Of a DNA stretch of 64,000 nucleotides, positions 9,721-22,400 are shown in pieces (the first letter of the stretch is position 1; each line of letters opens with the position of its first letter). The stretch is from NCBI GenBank assembly GCA_017441605.1, contig JAFRXD010000093.1, positions 1 to 64,000 of the forward strand. The letters are read 5' to 3'. The notes under the pieces are model-generated. The model was given only the letters and a program-made list of their open reading frames with translations. It made no database searches and was not told the origin of the DNA. The position numbers were made by a program, and so were the translations under genes. This stretch comes from Thermoguttaceae bacterium (GTDB taxonomy: Bacteria > Planctomycetota > Planctomycetia > Pirellulales > Thermoguttaceae).

Positions 9721-10485
9721 ACGCCTTGATTTTTAAATTGCCTATCTTGCGCAAGTTGCCTATTTCGTCATTTGGGTTAAGTTTCTTTAATTGTTTTTTA
9801 CTATTATTCTTGCCTATTTTTAAAAATCGCTAGCTTTTACGGGCAAGTTGCGTTCAATCGGCATATCTACTAATTCGCTTTATGAAAAATTTTGAAAAAG
9901 TCGTCTTTTTGGTTGAAAAAAATCGCTTTTCCGGGTAAACTAACGTAGAGTCCGTAATAATCGTTTCATTTTGGGAAAAAGGGGGCTTTGCGCCCTTAGC
10001 GCTCCGTTCGAGTTGGCGTTTCCCGCCTCGCTCGAACGGCGGTCGCGCGGGAACCCCGCGCCCGCGGAGAGCGTCTAAAACCTCCGCCAAAATAGCAAAC
10101 GACATTGCGTTTTCCGCGAGCGTCTTTTCCGAACTGTTCGGACGCCCTCTTGATCCGCGTCGAGGGGCCTTCGAGCGGCGAAGGAGCGAGGCGCGCTTCT
10201 TCTCCGCTTTCGGCGAGAAAAGGCTTTCGCGACGTCGGACAACGACGCGATGGAATCGACTGCGCTTCGGTTCCGAGCGGAAAACGAGCGCGGCGCGCGC
10301 CTTTTTTGGGGCGATACTAGTCGAGTCCCGGACGCGAGCGCGCTTGGCGAACATAAAACGTAAAATACCCGAACGAAATCCCGCGCCCCCTCGCCGCGAC
10401 GTTGCGAGCGCGGCGAGCTTGGGAAAAGAGATCGGGAGTTTATCGGAGTCGAGCTTTTAGTCGGCTTTTTGTTCAGGAGAATACG
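9721..10485. other. Long non-coding leader upstream of the giant gene
   Basis: About 765 bp without a supportable gene. The first 240 bp are AT-rich, with several repeats of the phrase TTGCCTATTT or close variants (around 9738, 9756 and 9809). A GC-rich structured patch follows: a 9-bp inverted repeat (10004-10012 with 10031-10039) and a 7-bp hairpin (10045-10051 with 10055-10061). AGGAGA at 10475-10480 is the ribosome site of the giant gene. The opposite-strand open frame 9854-10354 has no ribosome site and looks like noise. Confidence 0.45.
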
Positions 10486-13400
10486 ATGGGTTTATTCAAT
10501 CGATTGATCGGCGCCAACAACAACAACTCTTCTCGAGGGCGTAAGAACAACGAGGGAGCGCTTCGAGGGAAAGCGGATAAAAAACGCAATCTTTCCGCCA
10601 AAAAGCTCGGAATGGAAGCTCTGGAAGAGCGCCAGCTGCTCTCCGTCAACCCCGCCGCCGCTCCGGACTACGACCAGATCCGCGACGCCTACGCGAGTCT
10701 CGAGTTGCCCGCCGACGCCTCCAAGATCAACGTCCTCGCCGTCGACAATCTGACCTCCGCCTCTCTGCAAGCGGCGATCGATCAAGCCGCCCAAACCCAG
10801 GGGGACGACCTGATCGTCTTGCGAACGACTTCCGATCAATACGTTCTCAATCTCGACTCTCTCGCCGTTACGATCAATCTCGACTCCGAACAATACGGCG
10901 CTCTCAAAATTGCCGGTTACGGAGATATGCCTCTCTCCGTCATGACCAACGATTCCAACGCGTTCACCGTCCTTAAAGGCGACGTCGCGCTCGACGGCAT
11001 GACCCTCTACAACGTCTCCTCCGTCGACATGCAAGGCGGATTGGTCGCGACCACTAGCGACGCCAACGTTTCCTACGGCGACAAACTCGTTATGGTCAAC
11101 GAGATCGCCGTCGACGGCGGAACCCAATACAACTTCGCCGACTCCACCGGAACCTACTCCCTCGCGCAAGACGAGCTCCCCAACGTCTCCGACGAAATCT
11201 CCAACGTCTCCGAAATTCAATACGGAACGCGATTCCCGGAGCAAGTTAACGGCGGTTACGTGGCGGTCGCCGACAGACTCAACGCAATTTTGCGCCGCCA
11301 GCGCGATTACTTCGGTTTGCCCAACGGCGTCGGTATGACGAGCGTCTACGCCCCCAACGTGAACGCGAATCGTTGCTACGACGCCGAGTCGGTCGGTAAC
11401 GCCGGGTGGGTCGGCACGATGGCCAACATGCTCTCGTACACCGGCTGGGCGCAAAAAGCCGGGTTCTCCACCAGAATGACCCTCGCCGACGGCTCGGTCA
11501 AGACCTACGCCACCGTCGAGGACGCCGTCGTCGACTACTTGCGCAACAACTTTATGAACGTCGGCAACGGAACGGCCTACAACTGGACGCTCACGACCGC
11601 CGAAATGCTCGACTACTTCTTCTCCGGCAACGATAAAGACTGCATGGGAAGAAATCTCTCCGCGCTCACCAACACGGTCGAGGGCGGCGGGTTCTTTATG
11701 GACATTGACTTCGAGCGCGTCGGCGGATACGTTCCCGCCTCCGACACGATGATGCAGGACATGCTCCGCGCCCTGCGCGACGGAAACGCCGTTACCGCCG
11801 AAATCCTGACCACTTTCTCCGACGGGTCGCAACAGCGCGAGTACGTCTCCGTTTGGGGATTCACTCGCCGCTCCGACGCGCTCACTTATTACGGAATGAC
11901 CACCAACGCCGCCGGAGCCGCTCGCGGGCTTATCTGTACCAACCCGTGGTACGGAACCTACAAATCCGACGTTAGCTACAACTACTATGGAAACAACGAG
12001 TCGAACGGCGCTTACAACGGAACCTACTACTACGATCAACGCTCCGGCGACGGTTACGACACGTACCACACTTATCTCCTTAGTTCCGCCGATTCGCTGA
12101 CCCTTGTTACCGAACCCAACTCCTACACCGACTCCAACGGCAATCTCGTCAACGGGCGCGAGCTTCCCGAGGGATACCAGTACTATAGCGCCAACGGTAG
12201 CGGCTCCATCTCTTCCTCCCGTATCGTCGGGTTCTCGTGGCTCGCGCAATCGGAAAACCTGATCCCCGCCTGCGAGATCAATCAAGACGCCGTCCTCTCT
12301 CTCCAGAGTATGCCCGGCAACACGAGCAACGTGATCTACCTGTACTTCGGCGGCGACGACGGAACCGGTTGGGACGGGCTCGAGCACCCGCGCCTTAACC
12401 TCGACAACGCTAACGGATACGGCGTTTCCGAGTTGCAGATGATCCAAGAGATCTGGCAACGAGTCGCCGAAGATTACGCCCCGTTCAACGTCAACGTTAC
12501 CACCAGCGCCTCCGTTTGGGCCGCCGCGTCCCGCGGTATTCGCTGCGTTATTGGCGGCTACTCCTCCAGCGCCGGCGGGCTTTCCGGCGTCGGTTCCTAC
12601 GGCTCGAGCAAGACCCACAACTACGTCTATCCCTTCTCTTTGGGGCTCGGCGCGAAGAGTATCGCCGAGGCGGCGGCCCATGAAATCGGTCACTCCTTGG
12701 GGCTCCATCACGACGGATACGAGCACAACGAGTACTACACCGGCGAGAACAGTAGCGTTTGGGCTCCTATTATGGGCGCCGGTTACTACTTGCCGATGAC
12801 CCAGTGGAGCAACGGCGAGTACGTCAACGCCACCAACTTCGAAGACGACGTCGCCATTATCGCCTCCGTCGTCGGATATCGCGTCGACGAGCACGGCGAC
12901 GCCGCCGCCGACGCCACCGATCTCGCCGACTACTACGTCGACGTCGACCTCGACGTCTACAACTCCGAAGCCGGTATTTATCGCGTCGACTCCGTTATCG
13001 AAAAGCGGACCGACGTCGACGTCTTCTCCTTTGTCTCTTACGGCGGAAAATACGTCGTCGACGTCTCCGGCGTCGGCGCCGACCAGCGCTTTATCGACTC
13101 CAACTTCAACTGGACGTCTCGACGCTACGCCGCTTACGAAAACCCCGTCTTCGGCGGGCTTTACTACGCGCGAACCTACAACTACACCGACCTTAACGTT
13201 CAGGTCTCGATGCTCGACGAGTTTGGAAACAACCTCTTGCTCGATATGTCCGGCAAGATCTTGAAGCTCGGTTACGGCGAAAAGACTCATGCTTTCCTGA
13301 GCGACGACCCCTACGACTCCGACTTCCACTTCTACGTCGTCGATCAATTCGGCGAGCCGGTCTACCTCGACGAGGCGAAGACCCAGCTCAAAGAGGGGTA

Positions 13401-16400
13401 CTACGCGATCGACTCCTCCGAGTTCACCACATTCTCCCACTTCGTTACCCCCGAACTGGAAGTCGGAAAGACCTACTACATCGCCGTTACCGGCGTCGGG
13501 CAAGGATCTAGTTCCACCAACGGTTATTCAGACTACGGTAGCTTGGGGCAATACACCCTCACCGTGCACGAGGACTACGAGAAGTTCTATATCGACTCGA
13601 CCCAAATTAAGGTCGCCGACGTCAGCTTCTACTCCGCCGTCGACAACGTCCTCAACTGGAAAGAGGCGTTCGTCTACTCCGGTCGTCGCTTGGAAGACGG
13701 TTCGCGTTTCCTCGGCAACGCTCTCGTCTTTGATTCGTCTCTCGCCGGAACCACCATTACTCTCGATAGCACCCTGACTTTCAGCTATTCGCGCGGTATT
13801 GTCGGCAAACCGTGGGCGGCGAAGCGCTTCGTTCTCGACGCCACCCAGGCCTGGGACAACGTCGAGAACCAGCCGGGCGTCACCCTCGACGCCGGCGGGA
13901 AATTCCGAACCGTCTACGTCAACAACACGACCCTCGAAATGTACGGGTTCATCGTTACCGGCGGCGTCGCGGCGCGCGGCACCTCGACCGCTCAGGTCAA
14001 TAACGGCGGCGGCGTCTACAACAACTACGGTTGGTTGACGATCGGCGACTCGATCATCGCGGGCAACACCGCCTACAAGGCGGGCGCCGGCGTCTATAAC
14101 GCGGGCGGCGAGTACGAGGACAACGCTCAGCACGACGGTTGGCTCTATATGATCAACACGTCGATCCTTGGCAACAAACTGACCGCGAGCGACGCGGTCG
14201 GCGGCGGTATCTTCAACGAGTCCGGCGGCGTCGCCACGCTGGTCAACGTTACCATCGCTGGAAACATCGCCTCGTATTCCGGCGGCGGCGTCCAAAACTA
14301 TGGTCGCCTTACGGCTTATAACTCGATCTTTGCCAAGAACTACGCCCAATTCGGCGCCGACGTCTATACGATCGCCGCCCAGGGTTCCACGATCGTTAAC
14401 TCGACGATCATCGGCGACGAGTCGAGAAATCGCAGGTACGACGCCTATCGCCTCGGGCGCAATTCCCAAGGCGATTCTCGCTCTCTTATCGGGACCTCGG
14501 CGGGCAGCGCTGTCGCCTCGCCGGTTACCGTTTACGATCCCGGCTTCGTCTCCTATCGCGATTACGACGCGTCCGAGTGGTCTTCCGAGCTCTGGAAGTT
14601 CTGGAACTTGCGCCTCGTCGGCGATTCCCTCGCCGTCGATCGCGGCGATAATTCCACTATCTCGACCTCGCTCGACTTCTCGAACGGCAACGTTCAAGCG
14701 TCCCTCTATCCCTCGATGGGAAATTCGCGCTATTACGTCGATTATACCAACAAAGGGGACTTTGATTTCGACCTGGCGGGGCAGAACCGCGTCGAGGGTT
14801 CCTCGGTCGATTCCGGGGCCTACGAAGTCTTGTCCAAGCCCGACTTGACCAAGTTCGTTCCGACTTCCGCCGGTTCCGAGGTCGTCAACAATTGGGAAAG
14901 CTCGATCGTCGTGTCTCGCGCGATCGACGACCAGACCGGTTCCGTCGCGCCGTTCCTCGTCGACGAACCCCTCTATCTCAACCTGAGCTTTATCAACCAA
15001 GGCGAGGCGATTACCGACGCGTTCGAGACCACAATCTATATGTGGAAGTACGACGCCTACACTTCCAAGGAGGAGATGTTCGCGCGCTCGACCGAAGAGA
15101 CCGGCGTCGCCATTATGAACGTTAAGATCGAGTTCGAATCCGGAGCCGCTATGCCCGGAGGAGCCGCGACCGTTACCTGCGAGAATCTCGCCACCGGAGA
15201 AATCGTTACTCGCCAGTACGACGGTTCCACGAGCTATATGCTCCTTGAAAACATCGAGTTGGGCTCCATCGAAGCGATCGTCGACGCGATGATCGACAAG
15301 GGCGAAATGACCGCCCAAAACGAAGAGGGGTACGTCGTCTTCGGATACAAGCTCGATTCCGCCGAAAACGTCGACGAGTACAACGAGAACAACAACTTCT
15401 ATCTCACCTCGTCCTACTTCGACGTCGTCGAGTCCCCCGTCTCGATCAACGATTCGATCGTCGTTACCACCACCGCCGACGTCGTCGATCCTTACGACGG
15501 CGAAATCTCCCTCCGCGAGGCGGTCGAGATCTACGCGGGATCCTTCTACTACGCCGAAATCGCGCTCCAAGACGGCGACGTCTTCGAAGCTAACGGCGTT
15601 ACCTACAAAGTGAAGGACGGACAGTTCTACGTCGACTTCTCCGCCGATTATCAAGTTTACCCCGGCGAGCAGTTCAATTTGGTTTCCGACGTCGAAGTTG
15701 TCGGGACTTGGAGCGCCGCCGACGGCTATTTCGTCGACTCCGAGGGGAATCAAATTGTCGCCCCGGTTGGAACGATCGTTCACATCGCCGGCGTCGAGTA
15801 CGTCTTTAACGGGTCCGATTGGCTTAACGCCTCCGACGAAGTCTACGCGTTCGCCGACGGCGAGACTTTGACTTGGTCCGACACTAACGTTGAAACCATT
15901 ACCTACGTCGTCGACACGTTCTACAATCCCGACGACGTCGCGGTCGACGTCCCCGTTGGGTCCGTCGCCGTTATCGACGGCGAAGAGTACGTCCTCGGCG
16001 ACGACGGCGTTTGGTCCCGGTCCGAAATTATCCAACAGTACACCCGCGACGACGTCCAGGCGCAAGGCTCCTTTACGATGGCCGACGGCAGCGTCGTTAC
16101 CGTGGTCAACGGCGTCTTCCGACGCGATCTGACCGACGACGTCGCGATCGTGCCGGACGGGAGCGTCGTTACCCTGGCCAACGGCGAGACCGCCGTTTAC
16201 GACTACGCCAAAGACCGGTTCGTCGTTACCGAAATCACCGAGAAGACCCTCTCCGACGGCGACTCCATTATCGTCGGCGGCGAGACCCTGACCCTCGTCT
16301 CCGATTCCTATCTCGACGAAGCTGGCAAGCGCTACTATCTCGCCGAGGGAACCGTCGTTACCCTTTCCAACGGCTACACCGTTACCTACGACGACGGGCG

Positions 16401-19400
16401 TTTCGTCTACGACTCGCAAGAAGTTTCCTCGACGAAACTCGCCGCCGGAACCACCGTTATCTTCAACGGCGAGGAATACTCCTACAAAGCGGGTCGCGCC
16501 CTCGTTAAGCGCGTTTCCCGCGAGTCCAACGCCGTCGTCTTCGCCAGCTACCTCGACGGCGAGACGTTCAACCTCACCGAAGGACCTCTCACTCTCGACA
16601 AGACCTTCACCCTCGACTGCGTCGATCCCGACGGCAACCTGCTCGATCTGACGATCACCAGCCAGAGCGACGATCCGTGCCTCTTCTCGATCCTCGAGAA
16701 CGCCGACGTTACCATCAAGCGCTTCAAGTTCAACGACACCGTCTCGACCGAAGAGGGCGCGATCCTCGAGAACGCCGGAACCCTCACCGTCGAGCAAGTC
16801 TCCTTCAAGAACAACGACGCGAAACAGGGCAACCTGATTTACAACGCCTCCGGCGCCACCCTCAACGTCGTCGACTCGACCTTCGAGAACAACGTCGCCG
16901 AAACCAGCGCGCTGATCTTCAACGAAGGCTCCGCCAATATTAAGAACACGACCTTTACCGGCGACAGCGGGCTCCTGAGCCCCGTCTACTCCAAGGGCGT
17001 TTTGACCTTCGAGGAGTCGACCTTCGCCGCGACTTCCGGCGAAAACGGCGGCGCCATCTTCAACGACGGCGGTATCGTCGCCATCGCTCGATCGACCTTC
17101 TCCGGAACGACCGCCAACAACAAGGGCGGCGCGATTTACAACGCCGACGGTTCCGATCTGAGCGTCGCTTCCACGACCTTCAACGGCGCTTCCGCCGAAA
17201 TGGGCGGCGCGATCTACAACGCCGAAAATTCCAAATTGACCGTCGAGGTTTCGATCTTCTCCGGCAACTCCGCCTCCGACGTCGGCGGCGCGATCTACAA
17301 CGCCGGTATCCTCGAGGACGCCGGATCGACCTTCCAGTCTAACAATGCCATCGCCGGAGCCGCCATTTACAGCAAGGGCGAAGTCTCCCTGACCGGTTCC
17401 GTTTTCAACGGGAACGAGGCGACCAACGCGGGCGGCGCGATTTACGCCACGAACGACGCCACGTCCGCCCTCCAAATTGTCGGCGCGGCGTTCCTCGCCA
17501 ACAAGTCCGCCGAGGGCGGCGCCGTTTACGCCGCCGGAGACGCGTCCTTCTCCAATACCCTCTTTGCCAACAACGAGGCGAGCGCCTTGGGCGGCGCGGT
17601 CTACGCCGCCGCGAACACCGCGTTCGTCAACGTTACGATCGCCGACAACAAAGCCGGCGACGGCGCGGGTATTTACAACGCCGGAAACGCGACGATCGAC
17701 AACTCGATCCTCGCGCGAAACGTTGGTTCGACCGGGAACGACCTCTTCACCGCCGAAGGCGCGACGACGACCCTCCGCAATAGCTTGCTCCAAGATATCG
17801 CCAAGATTGGTCCGACCGCGTTTGCGACCGTCGCCGAATATCGTTCCATCCTCGGCGTCGATCCGGAATTTAACGACGACTATACCTTGAAAGCGTCCTC
17901 GCCCGCGATCAACGCCGGTTCCAACGACCTCGAGTCCGCGGAAACCGACCTCGCCGGAAACGCGCGCCGCGTTGGTCTGACGATCGGCGGCGTCGTCCGA
18001 ACGGTCGATATGGGCGCCTACGAGTTCCAGACGATCCTCGCTCCCGACCTCGCCATCGTCGCCGACTCCGTCGACTACTGGGGCGCCGAGGTTCTCGTCG
18101 ACGGCGTCGCCTCCGAGCTCGGATACTTCATTGCCGGCAGCGACGTCTGCATCGACTTCAACGTCCAAAACATCGGCGACGCGCGAGTGATCGACAACTT
18201 TGCGTTCAACGTCGCCTTGGTCGGCGTCGATTCCAACGGCAATACGATTTACGACCAAACCCTCGACGCGCAATGGTACGCGACCGAGTTTATTAACCAC
18301 AATTGGCTCAACGTTTCCGACTGGATCGACCTCGGCGGCGAGGCCGCGATGCGAACCAACTTTGGCGCGCTCCCCGTCGGTCACTACACCGTTACCGTAA
18401 CCCTCGACGTCTTCGGCGTTGGAAACGTCTACGAATGGGGCGAAGAGGACGGATACGAGGGCGAGAACAACAACGTCTTCGTCGGAACCTTCAGCGTCTT
18501 TAACGAGCCGAGCACGGTCGTTACCACCGAGCTCGACGTCGTCGATTACGTCGACGGCGAGACTTCTCTCCGCGAGGCGGTCGAGGCGGCGGGCGACTAT
18601 ACCTACGTCTCCACCTTCGCCGTTCCCGACGGAACCGTCTTCACCCTCGAAAACGGCGAGGAGCTAACCGTCGTCGACGGATGGCTGACCCAATCGGTCG
18701 ACGTCGTGATTAAGGACGGCGTCGAATACGACCTGCAAGAGGGCGACGAGTTCCTCCTCGGCGGGCGCTCGATCTACTATCATTACCAAATGAACGGCGG
18801 GTATTTCACCTACGGGCCCGATCCCGATTCGACCCGCGTCCCGCAGTCCGCGATCGACGCCGGTCCGATCACCTATCCCGACGGAACTTCCGCCTCCTTC
18901 CAGCTCCAAACCGACCAATACATTCACTATGTCGACGAGGTCGACCTCAACCACCAGGAAGACCCGCACTACACCTACAACGTTCTGTCGACTCCGAGCG
19001 GAGATATCGTGCTCTACGACGGCATGACCTTCTCTTACTCGAACGTCAACTTCACCTACTACCAGAACGAGAACTATCCGCAAGGCGCCTTTGTCTTTGA
19101 GGACGGAACCGTCATCGAGTACGAGGACGGCGCCGACTTGAGCTTCGCGTCTCTCGCGATCGGAACCCTCGCCACTCGCCACGCGCGCGTCGAGAAGGAA
19201 GTCGTCCTCGCCGACGGCACTCGGCTCGAAGTCCGCGACGGCGTCGCCAAGACCTACAAAGAGGTTAGCGCCAACGTTACCTTCGACAAGGCGAAGATGC
19301 AGGGCAAGACGATCGTGATCGACACGGTTCAAGGCCCCGTCGCGCTCAATAAGACGACCGTTCTGCCCGGCTCGACCACCGCGGTCGATCGCCATCTCCA

Positions 19401-22400
19401 CATCCTCGGCGAGGATCGCGACGTTACGATCTCCGGCAACGACGAGACCAGTATGTTCCTCGTCAATACCGACGCGACCGTTACGATCTCCGATCTGACT
19501 ATGACCAAAGGTCGCGCAAAGGTCGGCGGCGCCCTCTACAACAAGGGCGATCTCACTCTGAAGGACGTCGATTTCGTCGACAACGAAGCCTACTGGATTA
19601 AGTCGACCTCCGAAGGCGACCACCTCCGCGAAGGGCTCGGCGGCGCCGTCGCCAACTTTGGAACCCTAACCATCGACGGCGGAACCTATTCCGACAACAA
19701 CGCCACCGACTTCGGCGGCGTCGTCTTCGCCGATCCGGGCGATTCCGGCGCCACGATCGTCAAGAACGCGACTTTCGCCAATAACGCCGCGTTCGCGGGC
19801 GGCGCCTTCGCCGTCCAAAGCGGGTCCTTCTCCGTCGCCAACTCGACCTTTAATTCCAACTCCGCCGAGCGCGCGGGCGCGATCTACACCCTCGTCGATC
19901 TCGACGTAACCGCCAGCTCCTTTACCGGCAACAAGGCGGAAGCCGCCGACTTCGCTTCCAGAAATGTCAACGGCGGCGCGATTTACGCCTCCAAGACCGC
20001 CAATTTGACCTTCTCCGCCGACGAAGAGTCCGAGTCCAACGTCGCCGTTACCTTCGACTCCAACGTCGCCGAAGCGGGCGGCGCGGTCTACGCCGAAGCC
20101 GGGATTAAAGTCAACGGCGATATCGTCGCGACCGGCAACAAGGCGGTCGCTAGCCAGTACGTCGACGAAGTCAAGGGCGACTACGGCGCGATCTTCGCCA
20201 ACGGCGCGGTCGAGATTACCGGAAACGCCGACTTTGCCAACAACGTAGCCGACGGTTCCTACGGCGCCCTGTACGCCAACGGAAAACTCTCCGTCGGCGG
20301 CGACGCCAACTTCGCCAACAACGCCGCCAACTCCGGAAGCTACGGCGCCGCTTTCGCCAAGGGCGTCCAAGTCGAAGGAAACGCCAACTTTACCGGCAAC
20401 AAAGCCGGCGCCGATTACGGCGCGCTCTACTCTCAGGGCGAGCTTAGCGTCGGCGGCGATTTGAACGTCGCTTCCAACGTCGCGAACGGCGTCGTCGGCG
20501 GCGTTTACGCCAAGTCCTTGGACGTCGCCGGAAACGCGACCTTCTCCGGAAACTCCGCGACCGAAGGCTCTTACGGCGCCGCCTTGATCGAGGGCGACGC
20601 CAACGTCGAGGGCGACGCGACCTTCTCCGGAAACTCCGCCAACAACGGCGCTTACGGAGCCGCGAGCGTCGTCGGCGACCTGACCGTCGGGGGAAATCTC
20701 GACGTCTCCGGCAACGCGAGCTCCAACGTCGCGGGCGTCGAGGCCAACAAGGTCTCCGTCGGCGGCAATTTGACCGTCAATTCCAATACCGACAACGGCG
20801 GAGTCGGCGCCTTGGTCTCCAAGACCTCCGTCGACGTCGCCGGATCCGCGACCGCCAACAACAACGTCGGCTCCGCGATCGTCGCCGAGACCAACGTTAC
20901 CATCGGCGATTCCTCCTCCTTCGAGAACAACGTCGGAACCAACGGCGCGGCGATCTTCGCCGGCGGCGACGTCTCCATCGACGGCGACGTTACCGCCAAG
21001 GGCAACTCCGCGACCGAAAACGGCGGCGCGATCAACGCCAACTCCTTTACCGCCGCCGGAGCCGCGACCTTGACCGGAAACTCCGCCAATGGCGAGGGCG
21101 GCGCGGTCTACACCAAGACCTTCGTTAAGATAGGGGAGGGTTCCTCCAATATCTCCGGCAACCAAGCCGGACTTAACGGTGGCGCCATCTACGCGGTCAA
21201 TTCCGTTGAAATTGGCGGCGACGCCGTGATCGCCACCAACGTCGCCGGAAATCTCCCGACCGCCGTCGTGACCAATTCGACGACCTCTACCGGCGACGAG
21301 GGTGAAACGATCGTAACGACCGTTACCAAGACCACCTACGGCGCCCTCGGCGGCGCGATTTACGTCGCCGCGGGCGGCGCCGAATTTGGCGGCGACGTCA
21401 AGTTCAATAAGAACCAAGCGAACGGCTCCGCCGGCGCGCTCTACGCCAAGGGTGACGTTAACTTCGGCGGCGACGCCACCTTCGCCAACAACTCCGCTCT
21501 CGGAACCGTCGTTACCGAGACCAAGACCGTTATCACTCCCGCCGACGGAAGCGAGCCGACCGAAACGACCGAAACGACGACCGAGCCGATTGGCGACTAC
21601 GGCGCCGCTTATGTCGAGGGCGATCTCAACGTCGAAGGTATTCTCGAAATGACCGGAAACGTCGCCAATCGTAGCTACGGCGCCGCGTACGTCGCCGTAA
21701 ACGTCGACGTTAAGGGCGTCGTTGAAAAGACCTACGACGAAGAGGGCAACGAGATCTTCTACACCGGCTTGGTCGCCAAGATCTCCGGCAACAAGGCGGA
21801 AACCGGCGACTTCGGCGCTCTCTACGCCGAAGGCGACCTGACGATCGCCGGAAACGCCGAGATCTCCGGCAACGAAGCCGCGGGAAAGGTCGGCGCCGTC
21901 AAGGCGGCGAGCGTTGGAATTACCGGCGACGCGACCGTCGCCAACAACAAGGCGAACGGCGGCGACTACGGCGCGATCCTGACCGACGGCGCGTTCAACG
22001 TCGGCGGAAACGCCGCGATCACCGGCAACGAGGCCGCCGGTTCCGTCGGCGCCGTCAAGGCGGCGAGCGTCGATATTACCGGCGACGCCAATGTGTCCAA
22101 CAACAAGGCCAAGGGCGGCGACTACGGCGCGATTCTTTCCGACGGCGCGTTCAACGTCGGCGGAAACGCGACGATCTCTGGCAACGAGGCTTCCGGTTCC
22201 GTCGGCGCCGTCAAGGCGACGAAAGTCGACGTTACCGGCGACGCGATCGTTACCAACAATAAAGCCAATGGCGGAACGAACGGCGCGATTCTTTCCGACG
22301 GCGCGTTCAACGTCGGCGGAAACGCGACGATTACCGGCAACAAGGCGACCGGCAACGTCGGCGCGGTCGAGGCGACCTCCGTCAAGATCGAGGGCGACGC

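Noticed and set aside
9854..10354. Minus-strand 166-codon frame in the giant gene's leader.
   Set aside because: No ribosome site, basic low-complexity product, no recognised domain.
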